DNA from: Roseovarius sp. MMSF_3281 | GTDB lineage: Bacteria > Pseudomonadota > Alphaproteobacteria > Rhodobacterales > Rhodobacteraceae | Length of the DNA: 49,331 bases | Reading direction: 5' to 3' | Assembly: GCF_030733685.1 (NCBI RefSeq) | Contig: NZ_JASHIM010000026.1 | Coordinates: forward strand, 1 to 49,331 | Shown here: in pieces, positions 26,916 to 36,665 of the stretch | Numbering within the stretch: position 1 is the first letter of the stretch | Layout of the letters: each line of letters opens with the position of its first letter | The notes under the pieces: generated by a model | The model's database searches: none | Told to the model about the DNA's origin: nothing | Seen by the model: only the letters and a program-made list of their open reading frames with translations | Made by a program: the position numbers and the translations under genes

Positions 26916-28462
26916 TGGATAACCTTCTTTCCATCGTCACTTTCATCCCCACCTTCGCGGCGGCGATCCTTGCGGTCTTCCTGCGGGGCGAGGATGCAGC
27001 GGCACAGCGCAATGCCAAGTGGGTGGCCTTGATCGCCACCTCGGTGACCTTCCTTGTGTCGCTTTTCATCCTGTTCGATTTTGATCCGCAAAACACCGGC
27101 TTCCAGTTCGTGGAAGAGCACGAGTGGCTTCTGGGCCTGAAATACAAGATGGGCGTGGACGGGATCAGCATCCTCTTTGTCATGCTGACCACCTTCATGA
27201 TGCCGATCACGATTGCCGCATCGTGGAACGTGACCGTGCGGGTCAAGGAATACATGATCGCCTTCCTGATCCTTGAAACGCTCATGCTGGGCGTGTTCAT
27301 GGCGCTTGACCTGGTGCTGTTCTATCTGTTCTTCGAGGCCGGGTTGATCCCGATGTTCCTGATCATCGGTATCTGGGGCGGGAAGGAACGTATCTATGCG
27401 TCCTTCAAGTTTTTCCTTTATACCTTCCTCGGGTCGGTTTTGATGCTGGTCGCTATGGTTGCCATGTTTACCGATGCGGGCACGACTGACATTCCCACGT
27501 TGATGCGGCACCAGTTCGGCTCGGAAGATTTCAGCGTTCTGGGTATCCACGTTGTCGGCGGTATGCAGACCCTGATGTTCTTGGCTTTCTTTGCCAGCTT
27601 CGCGGTGAAGATGCCGATGTGGCCGGTGCACACATGGCTGCCCGATGCGCACGTGCAGGCGCCCACGGCGGGTTCGGTCGTTCTGGCGGCGATCCTGCTC
27701 AAGATGGGGGGCTATGGCTTCCTGCGGTTCAGCCTGCCGATGTTCCCGGTGGGGGCCGAGGTGCTGACGCCGCTGGTTCTGTGGATGTCGGCGATTGCCA
27801 TCGTCTACACCTCGCTGGTCGCACTTGCCCAAGAGGACATGAAAAAGCTGATCGCCTATTCCTCGGTCGCGCACATGGGATACGTCACCATGGGGATTTT
27901 CGCGGCCAACCAACAAGGGATCGACGGGGCCATCTTCCAGATGCTCAGCCACGGGTTTATCTCGGGTGCGCTCTTCCTTTGCGTGGGCGTGATCTATGAC
28001 CGGATGCACACGCGCGAGATCGACGCCTATGGCGGCCTTGTGAACCGGATGCCCGCCTATGCCCTGATCTTCATGCTGTTCACCATGGCCAATGTCGGCT
28101 TGCCCGGCACCTCGGGTTTCATCGGGGAGTTCCTGACACTGATCGGGGTGTTCCAGGTGAACACATGGGTGGCACTTGTGGCGACAACCGGCGTGATCCT
28201 GTCGGCGGCCTATGCCCTGTGGCTTTATCGCCGGGTGGTTCTGGGCGACCTGATCAAGGAAAGCCTCAAGTCGATTTCCGACATGACCACGCGCGAGCGG
28301 GCGATCTTTGCGCCCTTGGTGGTGATGACCCTTCTTTTGGGTGTCTATCCCAGCCTCGTGACCGATATCACCGGTCCCGCGGTCGAAGCCTTGATTTCAA
28401 ACTATGACACGGCCCTTGCCGAGGCGAACACCGCCACGCAGGTCGCCGATGCGACGCAGTAA
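26915..28462 (+). CDS. nuoM: NADH-quinone oxidoreductase subunit M
   Basis: A 515-aa antiporter-like subunit (ND4) with about 14 transmembrane helices. Signature segments are [21 protein letters not shown] with the conserved glutamate, [24 protein letters not shown] with the TM7 lysine/histidine set, and [21 protein letters not shown]. It starts at the ATG overlapping the nuoL stop. Confidence 0.96.
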   Translation: MDNLLSIVTFIPTFAAAILAVFLRGEDAAAQRNAKWVALIATSVTFLVSLFILFDFDPQNTGFQFVEEHEWLLGLKYKMGVDGISILFVMLTTFMMPITIAASWNVTVRVKEYMIAFLILETLMLGVFMALDLVLFYLFFEAGLIPMFLIIGIWGGKERIYASFKFFLYTFLGSVLMLVAMVAMFTDAGTTDIPTLMRHQFGSEDFSVLGIHVVGGMQTLMFLAFFASFAVKMPMWPVHTWLPDAHVQAPTAGSVVLAAILLKMGGYGFLRFSLPMFPVGAEVLTPLVLWMSAIAIVYTSLVALAQEDMKKLIAYSSVAHMGYVTMGIFAANQQGIDGAIFQMLSHGFISGALFLCVGVIYDRMHTREIDAYGGLVNRMPAYALIFMLFTMANVGLPGTSGFIGEFLTLIGVFQVNTWVALVATTGVILSAAYALWLYRRVVLGDLIKESLKSISDMTTRERAIFAPLVVMTLLLGVYPSLVTDITGPAVEALISNYDTALAEANTATQVADATQ

Positions 28463-28477
28463 CGGAGGCCCTGACCA

Positions 28478-29911
28478 ATGCAGGCAGATCTGAATGTTAT
28501 CCTCCCCGAGATACTGATCTCGGTCTATTCCCTCGCGGCGCTGCTGCTGGTGGCCTATACCGGCAAGGACCGGATGGCCGGGGTGCTGGTCTGGTTGACG
28601 GCTGCTTTGCTGACCGCGATGGCACTGTGGATCGGCGCGACCGGCCAAGGGACACGCACCGCCTTTGGCGGCATGTTCAACGATGATGGCTTTGCCCGGT
28701 TTGCCAAGGTCACCATCCTGCTGTCTGCTTCCGCCGTTCTGGTGCTGGGGCAGGAGTATATGGCCCGGCGCAAGATCTTGCGCTTCGAATACCCGCTTCT
28801 GATCTCCCTGTCGGCGGTCGGTATGATGGTGATGGTCAGCGCCGGGGACCTCATGGCGCTTTACATGGGGTTGGAGTTGCAGTCGCTGGCGCTTTACGTC
28901 GTCGCCTCGCTGCGCCGGGACAGCGCCAAGTCGACCGAGGCGGGCCTCAAGTACTTCGTGCTTGGCGCGCTGAGTTCCGGCTTGCTGCTGTACGGGGCCT
29001 CGCTGACCTATGGCTATGCCGGTACGACGCTGTTCTCAGGCATCATCGAAGCCGCCGAAGGCCAAGCGCCTGTTGGCCTTCTGCTTGGGCTTGTCTTCGT
29101 ATTGGCAGGGTTGGCTTTCAAGGTATCGGCCGTGCCGTTCCACATGTGGACACCGGATGTTTACGAAGGTGCGCCCACGCCGATCACCGCGTTTTTCGCC
29201 ACCGCGCCCAAGGTTGCGGCCATGGGGCTTTTCGCCCGCGTGGTGCATGATGCTTTCGGTGGTGTCGTGGGCGACTGGCAACAGGTCCTTGCGGTCCTCT
29301 CGCTGCTGTCGATGTTCCTTGGTGCGGTTGCCGCCATTGGCCAAACCGATATCAAGCGCCTGATGGCCTATTCGTCGATTGCGCATATGGGCTATGCCCT
29401 GATGGGCCTTGCCGCGGGCACCGCGCTTGGGGTTGAAGCGATGCTGGTTTACATGGCGATTTACGTGACCATGAACGTCGGCACCTTCGCCTTCATCCTG
29501 AGCATGGAACGGGATGGCAAGCCGGTGACGGATATCGCCAGCCTGAACATGTATTCGCGTGCCCATCCGGGCCGGGCGCTTGCCATGCTGCTGCTTTTGT
29601 TCAGCCTTGCCGGTGTCCCGCCGCTTCTGGGGTTCTTCGGTAAGCTTTACGTTCTGCGCGCCGCCTACGAGGGCGGGCTGGCATGGCTGGCCGTGGCCGG
29701 TGTGGTCGCCTCGGTGATCGGGGCATTCTATTACCTGCGGATCGTCTATTACATGTACTTCGGGGAAGAGCGCGAACCGCTGGAAACCGGCAAATCGCCG
29801 GTGCAATGGGGGTTCCTGATGGCTTCGGCGGCGCTTATGCTCCTGGGAATTATCAACATGTTCGGTGTCGACAGCGTGGCCCAAGCCGCGGCGGCGACGC
29901 TTGTCAACTGA
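28478..29911 (+). CDS. nuoN: NADH-quinone oxidoreductase subunit N
   Basis: A 477-aa antiporter-like subunit (ND2). The sequence has [19 protein letters not shown] with the conserved glutamate, [19 protein letters not shown] and [20 protein letters not shown]. It is the last gene of the operon, followed by a GC hairpin. The ATG at 28478 is 15 bp after the nuoM stop, with GGAGG upstream. Confidence 0.96.
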   Translation: MQADLNVILPEILISVYSLAALLLVAYTGKDRMAGVLVWLTAALLTAMALWIGATGQGTRTAFGGMFNDDGFARFAKVTILLSASAVLVLGQEYMARRKILRFEYPLLISLSAVGMMVMVSAGDLMALYMGLELQSLALYVVASLRRDSAKSTEAGLKYFVLGALSSGLLLYGASLTYGYAGTTLFSGIIEAAEGQAPVGLLLGLVFVLAGLAFKVSAVPFHMWTPDVYEGAPTPITAFFATAPKVAAMGLFARVVHDAFGGVVGDWQQVLAVLSLLSMFLGAVAAIGQTDIKRLMAYSSIAHMGYALMGLAAGTALGVEAMLVYMAIYVTMNVGTFAFILSMERDGKPVTDIASLNMYSRAHPGRALAMLLLLFSLAGVPPLLGFFGKLYVLRAAYEGGLAWLAVAGVVASVIGAFYYLRIVYYMYFGEEREPLETGKSPVQWGFLMASAALMLLGIINMFGVDSVAQAAAATLVN

Positions 29912-29939
29912 TCTGCTGACACAGTCCACGACAAAGGGT

Positions 29940-29963
29940 GACGCGCCACTGGCGCGTCGCTTT
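29940..29963 (+). terminator. probable nuo operon terminator
   Basis: GACGCGCC and GGCGCGTC form a perfect 8-bp stem with an ACT loop, followed by GCTTTGG. The T-run is short, so it may be a partial or processing terminator 28 bp after nuoN, before birA. Confidence 0.5.
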
Positions 29964-29995
29964 GGTTCTGGGGGACGGTTCAAAGGGGGTGTGCG

Positions 29996-30745
29996 ATGAC
30001 GGATTGGCCTGAAGGGTACGGGCGCCGGGTTCTGGCGGAGGTGGACAGCACCAACGCCGAGGCCGCACGCGTGGCCGGTGAGTTGAGCAGCCCCACGTGG
30101 ATCATGGCCCTCAACCAGACCGCCGCGCGCGGGCGGCGGGGGCGGGGCTGGGCCAATCCGGTGGGAAACTTCGCCGCGACGCTTGTTTTGCACCCCTCCG
30201 AGCCACCCGAACAGGCGGCCTTGCGGTCCTTCGTGGCCTCTCTGGCGCTCTATGACGCGGTTGTGGCGGCCACGGGCCGTGCGCAGGGGGTAAGCCTCAA
30301 GTGGCCCAACGATGTGCTTTTGAATGGTGGCAAACTGGCGGGTATCTTGCTGGAAAGTGCGGGCCACGGGCCGCGTCTTTCACATTTGGCCATCGGTATC
30401 GGGGTGAACCTGCGCAATGCGCCGGATGTGGGCGAGGTCGAAGAAGGCGCCTTGCGCCCTGTCTCACTGTTGTCCGAGACCGGTGCGGATGTCTCGCCCG
30501 AGGTGTGCTTGGACCTCGTGGCACAGGCCTATGCCCGGCATGAAACACAATTTACGACCTATGGTTTCGGCCCGATACGCACCGCGTGGCTGGATCGTGC
30601 CGCGCGTTTGGGCGAGGTGATCACGGCCCGTACCGCGCGGGTGGAACTGACCGGCACCTTCGAGACGGTGGACGAGGCGGGCAATCTTGTTCTAACAACG
30701 CGCGATACACGGCACGCCATTCCGGCGGCCGAGGTGTTCTTCTGA
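29996..30745 (+). CDS. birA: biotin--[acetyl-CoA-carboxylase] ligase, class I
   Basis: A 249-aa enzyme that makes biotinyl-AMP and attaches biotin to a lysine of carrier proteins such as MccA (K608 in this window) and acetyl-CoA carboxylase. The catalytic loop reads RGRRGRGWANPVGNF, matching GRGRxGR, and the KWPNDVLLNGGKLAGIL segment holds the biotin/ATP lysine. A small SH3-like C-domain ends the protein. The N-terminal DNA-binding domain of E. coli BirA is absent, so this is a ligase without repressor function. It is followed by coaX after 14 bp. Confidence 0.93.
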   Translation: MTDWPEGYGRRVLAEVDSTNAEAARVAGELSSPTWIMALNQTAARGRRGRGWANPVGNFAATLVLHPSEPPEQAALRSFVASLALYDAVVAATGRAQGVSLKWPNDVLLNGGKLAGILLESAGHGPRLSHLAIGIGVNLRNAPDVGEVEEGALRPVSLLSETGADVSPEVCLDLVAQAYARHETQFTTYGFGPIRTAWLDRAARLGEVITARTARVELTGTFETVDEAGNLVLTTRDTRHAIPAAEVFF

Positions 30746-30759
30746 AAAAGGGGCGGCGC

Positions 30760-31539
30760 ATGCTTCTGGCGATTGATTGCGGCAACACGAACACGGTGTT
30801 TTCCATTTGGGACGGCAAGGAATTCCTGTGCACCCTGCGCACCTCGACCCACCATGCGCGCACCGCGGATGCCTATTTCACGTGGTTCTCGACGCTGGTC
30901 AATCACTACGGGATCAGCCCGGACATCACCGATGTGATTATCTCCTCGACGGTGCCGCGCGTGGTGTTCAACCTGCGCGTCTTTGCCGACCGGTTTTTTG
31001 GATGCCGCCCGATGGTCGTGGGCAAGCCCGAATGCCTGTTGCCGCATCCGCCGCGCGTGGACCCGGGCACTCAAGTCGGGCCTGACCGCCTGGTCAATAC
31101 TGCCGGGGCCTATGATCGGCACGGCGGTGACTTAATCGTTGTGGACTTTGGCACCGCCACCACCTTTGATGTGGTGGCCAGGGACGGGGCCTATCTGGGC
31201 GGGGTTATCGCACCCGGCGTAAACCTTAGCCTCGAGGCCCTGCACATGGCCGCCGCCGCCCTGCCGCATGTGGATGTCACCAAGCCGCAAAAAGTTATTG
31301 GAACCAATACGGTAGACTGCATGCAGTCGGGCGTGTTCTGGGGCTACGTGGGGCTTGTGAACGGCATCTGTGAGCGTATCCGCGCGGAATATGATCGTCC
31401 CATGCGGATCATCGGGACAGGCGGGCTTGCCACGCTATTTGCCCAAGGCGAGATGCTTTTCGATGAGATCGAAGACGACCTGACAATGCACGGCCTGGCC
31501 GTGATCCATGAGTACAACAAGAAGGCCGAGGCCCAATGA
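30760..31539 (+). CDS. coaX: type III pantothenate kinase
   Basis: A 259-aa acetate/sugar-kinase-fold enzyme that phosphorylates pantothenate in the first step of CoA synthesis. The N-terminal phosphate loop LLAIDCGNTNT has the conserved aspartate (D6) and NT pair. GPDRLVN and the VVDFGTATTFD segment carry the pantothenate-binding and catalytic aspartate regions. ATG 30760 follows AAAAGGGG. The stop overlaps the rnj start by 4 bp. Type III enzymes need a monovalent cation and are not inhibited by CoA (family knowledge). Confidence 0.94.
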   Translation: MLLAIDCGNTNTVFSIWDGKEFLCTLRTSTHHARTADAYFTWFSTLVNHYGISPDITDVIISSTVPRVVFNLRVFADRFFGCRPMVVGKPECLLPHPPRVDPGTQVGPDRLVNTAGAYDRHGGDLIVVDFGTATTFDVVARDGAYLGGVIAPGVNLSLEALHMAAAALPHVDVTKPQKVIGTNTVDCMQSGVFWGYVGLVNGICERIRAEYDRPMRIIGTGGLATLFAQGEMLFDEIEDDLTMHGLAVIHEYNKKAEAQ

Positions 31540-33206
31540 GCAGCGAACGAATTATCTACATGCCCCTCGGGGGCGCCGGTGAGATCGGCATGAACGCCTA
31601 TGTTTATGGCTACGGAGAGCCGGGTAAGGAGCGCTTGATCCTCGTTGACCTTGGCGTGACCTTTCCGGACATGGATGGAACCCCCGGTGTCGACCTGATT
31701 TTCCCGGATATTCAATGGCTTGCAGAGCGTCGTGACCGTCTGGAGGCGATTTTCATCACCCATGCGCACGAGGATCACGTCGGCGCCGTGGCGCAGTTTC
31801 ACGAAGAGCTTGGCGCGCCGATCTATGCCCGCGCCTTCACGGCCAATATCGCGCGGCGCAAGATGACCGAGAAGGGCTATACCGAGAAATCGGTGCGCAC
31901 GGTTTCGGCCTGGCCCGAAGTCACCGAGGTCGGCCCTTTCAAGGTCGGTTTCGTGCCGATTTCTCATTCGATTCCAGAGAGTTCCGGTTTGGTCATCGAC
32001 ACGCCCAAGGGCCGTCTGGTGCATTCGGGCGACTTCAAGATCGACCATGATCCGGTCGTGGGCGAGGCATTTGACGAAGAGCTTTGGGCCTCCTTGGCGG
32101 CGCCCGGCGTGAAGGCCCTGATGTGCGATTCCACCAATGTTTTCAATGCACATGCAGGCCGTTCTGAAAGTACCTTGGCGGGCGATATCGAAGGGTTGAT
32201 CTCAAGTGCCAAGGGCATGGTCGTGACCACCACCTTTGCCAGTAACGTGGCGCGGGTGAAAACGCTGGCCGAGGCGGGCAAACGCGCCGGGCGGTCGATC
32301 TGCCTTCTGGGCCGTGCCATGCGCCGGATGATCGAAGCCGCGGTTGAAACCGGGGTTCTCAAGGAGTTCCCGAAAACCATAAGTCCCGAAGATGCAAAGG
32401 AAATTCCGCGCGAGAACCTGATGCTGATCGTTACCGGCAGCCAAGGTGAACGGCGCGCGGCCAGTGCGCAATTGGCCCAGGGCAAGTATCAGGGCATCAC
32501 CATGAAAGAGGGGGACATGTTCCTCTTTTCCTCGAAAACCATCCCGGGAAACGAACGCGGCGTCATCAGAATTATCAATCAATTCAGTGAGATGGGCGTC
32601 GATGTCGTGGATGACAGCAGCGGGCTTTACCATGTGTCGGGCCATGCCAACCGGCCGGACCTGGAAAAACTGCATGATCTGGTCAAACCGCATTTCGTGG
32701 TGCCCATGCACGGCGAGCACCGGCATCTGCGGGAGCATGTAAAACTCAGTAAAGCCAAGGGCTTACATGGTGTTCTTGCGCCAAATGGCACGATGGTCGA
32801 CCTGACCGGCGACCGCGCCGAGGTGGCCGAATACGTCGAAACGGGCCGCACCTATCTGGATGGCAGCATCAAGATCGGGGCCTTGGATGGCGTGGTGCGT
32901 GACCGTATCAGAATGGCGTTGAACGGGCATGTCATGGTCAATGTGATCCTTGATGAAGACGACGAACCGCTTGGCGAACCTTGGTGTGAAATCAAGGGCT
33001 TACCAGAAGAAGGCCGAAGCCGCGCACCGCTTCTGGACGTACTGGAAGAAGACCTGAGCCAATTCATGGGCCGGGCCGGATCCAAGACCTTGTTGGACGA
33101 CGACAAGCTGGAAGAGGGGCTGCGCAAGGTCACCCGGCAAAGCGCCCAGAACGAGATCGGCAAACGCCCCGAGGTCAGCGTCATCATCAGCCGATTGAGC
33201 GCCTGA
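31536..33206 (+). CDS. rnj: ribonuclease J
   Basis: A 556-aa metallo-beta-lactamase/beta-CASP ribonuclease involved in mRNA decay and rRNA 5-prime maturation. The zinc motif THAHEDH places H76, H78, D80 and H81; the later ligands lie in HSGDFKIDHDP. The beta-CASP part has VTGSQGERRA and SSKTIPGNERGV, and motif MHGEHRHL lies near 390. The C-terminal domain is about 100 residues. The birA-coaX-rnj order after nuo is typical of alphaproteobacteria. Translation is coupled to coaX by ATGA. Confidence 0.95.
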   Translation: MSSERIIYMPLGGAGEIGMNAYVYGYGEPGKERLILVDLGVTFPDMDGTPGVDLIFPDIQWLAERRDRLEAIFITHAHEDHVGAVAQFHEELGAPIYARAFTANIARRKMTEKGYTEKSVRTVSAWPEVTEVGPFKVGFVPISHSIPESSGLVIDTPKGRLVHSGDFKIDHDPVVGEAFDEELWASLAAPGVKALMCDSTNVFNAHAGRSESTLAGDIEGLISSAKGMVVTTTFASNVARVKTLAEAGKRAGRSICLLGRAMRRMIEAAVETGVLKEFPKTISPEDAKEIPRENLMLIVTGSQGERRAASAQLAQGKYQGITMKEGDMFLFSSKTIPGNERGVIRIINQFSEMGVDVVDDSSGLYHVSGHANRPDLEKLHDLVKPHFVVPMHGEHRHLREHVKLSKAKGLHGVLAPNGTMVDLTGDRAEVAEYVETGRTYLDGSIKIGALDGVVRDRIRMALNGHVMVNVILDEDDEPLGEPWCEIKGLPEEGRSRAPLLDVLEEDLSQFMGRAGSKTLLDDDKLEEGLRKVTRQSAQNEIGKRPEVSVIISRLSA

Positions 33207-33210
33207 GTTT

Positions 33211-33290
33211 TCGTACGAGTCGTACGCTTACCCCCCGTTTTTCGTACGAAATTCGGGGGTGGGCCAAACTGGATCGTACGAGTCGTACGA
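33211..33290. repeat. cluster of five CGTACG palindromes
   Basis: CGTACG occurs at 33212, 33221, 33243, 33275 and 33284. The outer pairs form two copies of TCGTACGAGTCGTACG, 63 bp apart, and the middle one lies within TTCGTACGAA. CCCCCG (33232-33237) and CGGGGG (33254-33259) flank the middle copy. The paired sites suggest an operator for a dimeric regulator or a repeat unit; location is immediately after rnj. Confidence 0.6.
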
Positions 33291-33317
33291 AACTGGCGGC
33301 GTCAGGGGCACCTTACC

Positions 33318-33357
33318 CCTTCTTCTTTTTCCAAATATCCTGGGGAGTTTGAGGGGC
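33318..33357 (+). repeat. dispersed intergenic element, copy B
   Basis: CCTTCTTCTTTTTCCAAATA followed by TCCTGGGGAGTTTGAGGGGC resembles copies A (6944-6986, opposite strand) and C (49293-49331). The distal end merges into the GAGGGGC-AAG-GCCCCTC hairpin. Confidence 0.6.
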
Positions 33358-33367
33358 AAGGCCCCTC
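33351..33367. terminator. GC hairpin between convergent rnj and RNA helicase genes
   Basis: GAGGGGC and GCCCCTC form a 7-bp stem with an AAG loop, followed on + by ATCAAAATC. It lies between two convergent genes and may terminate either, although no clear T-run is present on +; on the - strand the stem is followed by AAACTCCCC. Confidence 0.4.
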
Positions 33368-33414
33368 ATCAAAATCAAACCTTTTGCGGCGCAGCCGCGC
33401 CTTTTGGAACCGGA

Positions 33415-34872
33415 TCAGCCCGCGCGGCGTTCTTCGAAGCTGAGCGCGATGAAGCTGGGCAGGTGATCGCCCATCCCGACGACGGCCTTGTCGTTGCCGC
33501 CCTTGCCGCCACGGCCCCCGCGCGAGCGGGACGAGGGTTTCGACGACCGCTCGGATTTCGCGTCCGACGGTTTGGTGTCGGAGGCCTGCGGCTGATCCTG
33601 CTTGGCGCTTTGGTCGTCCTTCGGGGCGTCATCCGCTTTGGCGGATTTCGAGCGGGACGATTTGGAGCGCGAGGGTTTCGGCTTGGCCTCTTCGCTGGCC
33701 TCGGCTTTTTCGGGGTTGCCGGGTTTCAGCGGATTCTCGAGGCGCGGAATATCTTTCTGGAGCAGCTTTTCGACGGCATCCAATGTCTTGTCGTCACGTG
33801 GCCCGCAAAGGGTGATTGCCTTGCCTTCGCGGCCCGCGCGGCCGGTGCGGCCGATGCGGTGGACGTAGTCTTCGGCATGGCCCGGCACATCGTAGTTGAA
33901 CACATGGCTGACCGAGGGCACATCGAGGCCGCGGGCGGCCACGTCGGAGGCGACGAGGATTTTCAACTCGCCATTGCGGAAAGCGTCCAGCGTCTTGGTG
34001 CGTTGCGATTGGTCCAGATCGCCATGGATGGGCGCGGCATCATAGCCGTATTTCTTGAGCGACTTGGCGCAGATGTCGACATCGCTCTTGCGGTTGCAGA
34101 AGATGATGGCGTTGGTGCATTTGTCGCCTTCGCCGTCGATCATCGCGCGCAGCAATTTGCGCTTTTCGCTGTCGGCGCGGTCGCGGCGCGAGGGTTTGAA
34201 CATCACCACGCCCTGTTCGATGGTCTCGGACGCGGTGGCTTGCCGTGCCACTTCGATGCGTTCGGGCGCTTGCAGGAAGGTGTTGGTGATGCGTTCGATC
34301 TCGGGCGCCATGGTGGCCGAGAAGAAGAAGGTCTGCCGGGTGAAGGGAGTGAGCGAGAAGATACGCTCGATATCGGGGATGAACCCCATGTCGAGCATCC
34401 GGTCGGCTTCGTCCACCACCATGATCTGCACGCCGGTCAGCAAAAGCTTGCCGCGCTCGAAGTGATCCAGAAGGCGGCCCGGTGTGGCGATCAGGACATC
34501 GACGCCCTTGTCGATCAGCTTGTCCTGTTCCTTGAAGCTGACCCCGCCAATCAGCAGCGCCTTGGTCAGCTTGAGGTGTTTGGAATAGGTATCGAAGTTT
34601 TCGGCCACCTGTGCGGCCAGTTCCCGCGTCGGGCAGAGCACAAGGCTGCGCGGCATCCGGGCGCGGGCGCGGCCACGGGCCAGAAGCGACAGCATGGGAA
34701 GGGTGAAGCTGGCGGTTTTGCCGGTGCCGGTTTGGGCGATTCCCAGAACGTCGCGCCCTTCGAGGGCGGGGGGGATGGCCCCGGCCTGAATCGGGGTCGG
34801 CGTTTCATAGCCGGCTTCGGTGATGGCCTTGAGGACCTTGGGGTTCAGGTTCAGATCAGTGAATTTGGTCAT
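33415..34872 (-). CDS. DEAD-box RNA helicase (RhlE-like)
   Basis: A 485-aa ATP-dependent RNA helicase. Q-motif GYETPTPIQ (21-29), Walker A AQTGTGKT (46-53), PTRELA (81-86), TPGRLLD (130-136), DEAD box (154-157), SAT, ARGLDVPSV and HRIGRTGRAG are all present and in order. A C-terminal tail (about 375-485) is rich in Lys, Ser and Arg with an RGGRGGKGG stretch, typical of RNA-binding tails of RhlE/CshA-type helicases. ATG 34872 begins MTKFTDLNL, the normal N-terminus; upstream in-frame codons are unconserved. Confidence 0.93.
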   Translation of the reverse strand: MTKFTDLNLNPKVLKAITEAGYETPTPIQAGAIPPALEGRDVLGIAQTGTGKTASFTLPMLSLLARGRARARMPRSLVLCPTRELAAQVAENFDTYSKHLKLTKALLIGGVSFKEQDKLIDKGVDVLIATPGRLLDHFERGKLLLTGVQIMVVDEADRMLDMGFIPDIERIFSLTPFTRQTFFFSATMAPEIERITNTFLQAPERIEVARQATASETIEQGVVMFKPSRRDRADSEKRKLLRAMIDGEGDKCTNAIIFCNRKSDVDICAKSLKKYGYDAAPIHGDLDQSQRTKTLDAFRNGELKILVASDVAARGLDVPSVSHVFNYDVPGHAEDYVHRIGRTGRAGREGKAITLCGPRDDKTLDAVEKLLQKDIPRLENPLKPGNPEKAEASEEAKPKPSRSKSSRSKSAKADDAPKDDQSAKQDQPQASDTKPSDAKSERSSKPSSRSRGGRGGKGGNDKAVVGMGDHLPSFIALSFEERRAG

Positions 34873-35070
34873 GTGTGTCCATGTTTTGCGGACACTACCT
34901 TGGCCCGCGCGTCTGGTTCGGGTCGGGCCCGTTTGGCCCCGTGAATCGTCACATTGGTGACCCGAGTGGTCTCGCGTGTAGCGGAAGATGGGGGGCTTGG
35001 TCAATCCAAGGCTCCGCACGCGCGACGTTATAGGTCAAGAGATGGGTATTGTTGCGCAAATATCAACAAT

Positions 35071-36039
35071 TCAAGGGGTGTCGGGGAAATGCCGCGCCCT
35101 TTTGGCTGCCAGGTCGAGGGTGACGGCGTGCAGGTGGTCGTGTTGGGCGAGGCGGGCGCGCAGGTCGGGCGTTGCGGTGCAGACCTCGGTGTAAAAGGCG
35201 CGCAGGGCGTCCTCGCCGCCTTCGGATTCCAGCAGCGTGAAAAGTTGGTTCATGGTCAGGGCCACACCATCGGCCATGGGCGCGGGTTTGAGGCTGTCGC
35301 GGTAAGAGCCCTGGGCGAGGCGAAAGCGGTAGTGTTTCAGCCAATGGTCCCAGTCGTGGCCGTGCAGGTGGACGAGGCGGGTGTCGGGCAGCGGGGCGGC
35401 GTTATCGTCTTGGTCGCCGTTCTGAAAGGCATTGTGGATACGCAGGGTGATTCCGTCCTGCCCGGTGCGCACGAAGACCTTGCCCGCCACATGGCTGAGA
35501 AACCCGCCGTTCAGGTGATCGCCATAGGTGGGATAGATGGCGTTGGTCTGGGCGCGGCGGTGTTTGAGGCGCTCGGCGCAGCCCTTGGCCCAGATTTGCC
35601 CCTCGGGCGGGGGGTCGGCGGGGTCCGGCGCCAGCGCCTCGATCGGGCGCACGCGGGCCGAGAGGGTATCGGCGGGCAGCGGGGCCAGTTGGTCGGGCAG
35701 GGGGGCGGCCGGCCAGAGAAACTCATCCACGTCGAGATGCACCAGCCAATCCACCTGCGGGTTGCGGTTGTAGCAATGGGTGGCGTTCATCGTCTGGCGG
35801 GGTTGGTGCTTGGCGGGGCGGCCTTTGCGTTTGGCGCGGCGTTTCCAATAGCCGTCGTCGCAAAGGATGACGCGGCATTTGGGGTGGCCGATCAGGGCCT
35901 CACGCGCCCGTGGCGCGTCGTCGTCGAGGTAGATGTGCACGCGATGCGCGCCCAGATCGAGGTGATGGGCGGCGAAGTTCAGGATATCGGTGCTATCGGC
36001 CTTGATCGTGGCGACAAGGCCCCATGTGGGTGTGCTCAT
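35071..36039 (-). CDS. glycosyltransferase family 2-like protein
   Basis: A 322-aa predicted glycosyltransferase of the Glyco_tranf_2_4 type. The N-terminal part WGLVATIKADSTDILNFAAHHLDLGAH is the usual start of this group, and the metal-binding DxD motif is DVD at 103-105 in HLDVDEFLWP. HNAF and VHLHGHDWDHWL histidine-rich motifs follow. No transmembrane segment is evident, so it is probably cytoplasmic or peripheral. Acceptor and sugar are unknown. The start at 36039 (MSTPTWG) is preferred over a longer arginine-rich form. Confidence 0.8.
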   Translation of the reverse strand: MSTPTWGLVATIKADSTDILNFAAHHLDLGAHRVHIYLDDDAPRAREALIGHPKCRVILCDDGYWKRRAKRKGRPAKHQPRQTMNATHCYNRNPQVDWLVHLDVDEFLWPAAPLPDQLAPLPADTLSARVRPIEALAPDPADPPPEGQIWAKGCAERLKHRRAQTNAIYPTYGDHLNGGFLSHVAGKVFVRTGQDGITLRIHNAFQNGDQDDNAAPLPDTRLVHLHGHDWDHWLKHYRFRLAQGSYRDSLKPAPMADGVALTMNQLFTLLESEGGEDALRAFYTEVCTATPDLRARLAQHDHLHAVTLDLAAKRARHFPDTP

Positions 36040-36137
36040 GCGTGGCAGAATGCGTTGGGGGCGCGGCGGGCGCAAGGGGCGCGCTTATCAGCCCTTTGGG
36101 CTTCTTCGCGCGGCGCGGCAGCGATCAGCCGCGCGCC

Positions 36138-36665
36138 TTATTCCGCCAGGTAGCGTTGCAGCACGATGGCGGGCATATGGCCGCGCAGCATCATGTCGGG
36201 CAGCACGTATGAGGGCGCAAGGTCGAGGTCGAGCGCTTGCGCCAAGTCGGGGTTTTCCGTGATGTCGATCAGGGTCACCCGCAGGTCGTGGGTTTCGGCA
36301 AGCTTGCGCAGCTCGGCCTTGGCGCGGGCGCACTCGGGGCAGTCGGGCCGGACCATCAGGGCGATGGTCTGCCTTGCGTCCTTGGGGCCAAAGCCGGGCA
36401 GGCCGGGGGCGAAAAGCCGCGCGGCCTTGGCTTCGATCCGGGCCAGATCGTCTTCGATGGCATCGGCGTAGGGGTCGATGGGGGGCGGGGCGATCTTGTC
36501 GGTCAGATCGGGCAGGCCGAGCAGAGCCTCGCGGATTTCCGCGTGGAAAACGGCGCGTTCCGTCGGGGTCAGATCGGTGAAATCTGTCCCGGCCCCGGCG
36601 GGAGTGGCCAGACTGAAAAGGCCTGCCGCCAGGGGCAGCAGGCCGGTTTGACGTGCCGCGGGCAT
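36138..36665 (-). CDS. thioredoxin-like protein with CPEC motif, diverged DsbA paralogue
   Basis: A 175-aa protein with a signal-like N-terminus (about 1-25, ending AGAG). A CPEC active-site motif lies at 109-112 (RPDCPECARAK), with a cis-proline region LAPSYVLPD. Its N-terminal helix (LTPTERAVFHAEIREALLG) and C-terminal segment (PDMMLRGHMPAIVLQRYLAE) mirror those of the adjacent DsbA-like protein, but the helical insertion domain is missing. It begins at the ATG overlapping the upstream DsbA stop (TGATG). A periplasmic thiol-redox role is inferred. Confidence 0.75.
   Translation of the reverse strand: MPAARQTGLLPLAAGLFSLATPAGAGTDFTDLTPTERAVFHAEIREALLGLPDLTDKIAPPPIDPYADAIEDDLARIEAKAARLFAPGLPGFGPKDARQTIALMVRPDCPECARAKAELRKLAETHDLRVTLIDITENPDLAQALDLDLAPSYVLPDMMLRGHMPAIVLQRYLAE

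Noticed and set aside
33259..34944. A 561-codon open frame on the + strand opposite the RNA helicase
   Set aside because: The - strand carries every DEAD-box motif in order; the + frame is low in recognisable structure and starts in a repeat region.
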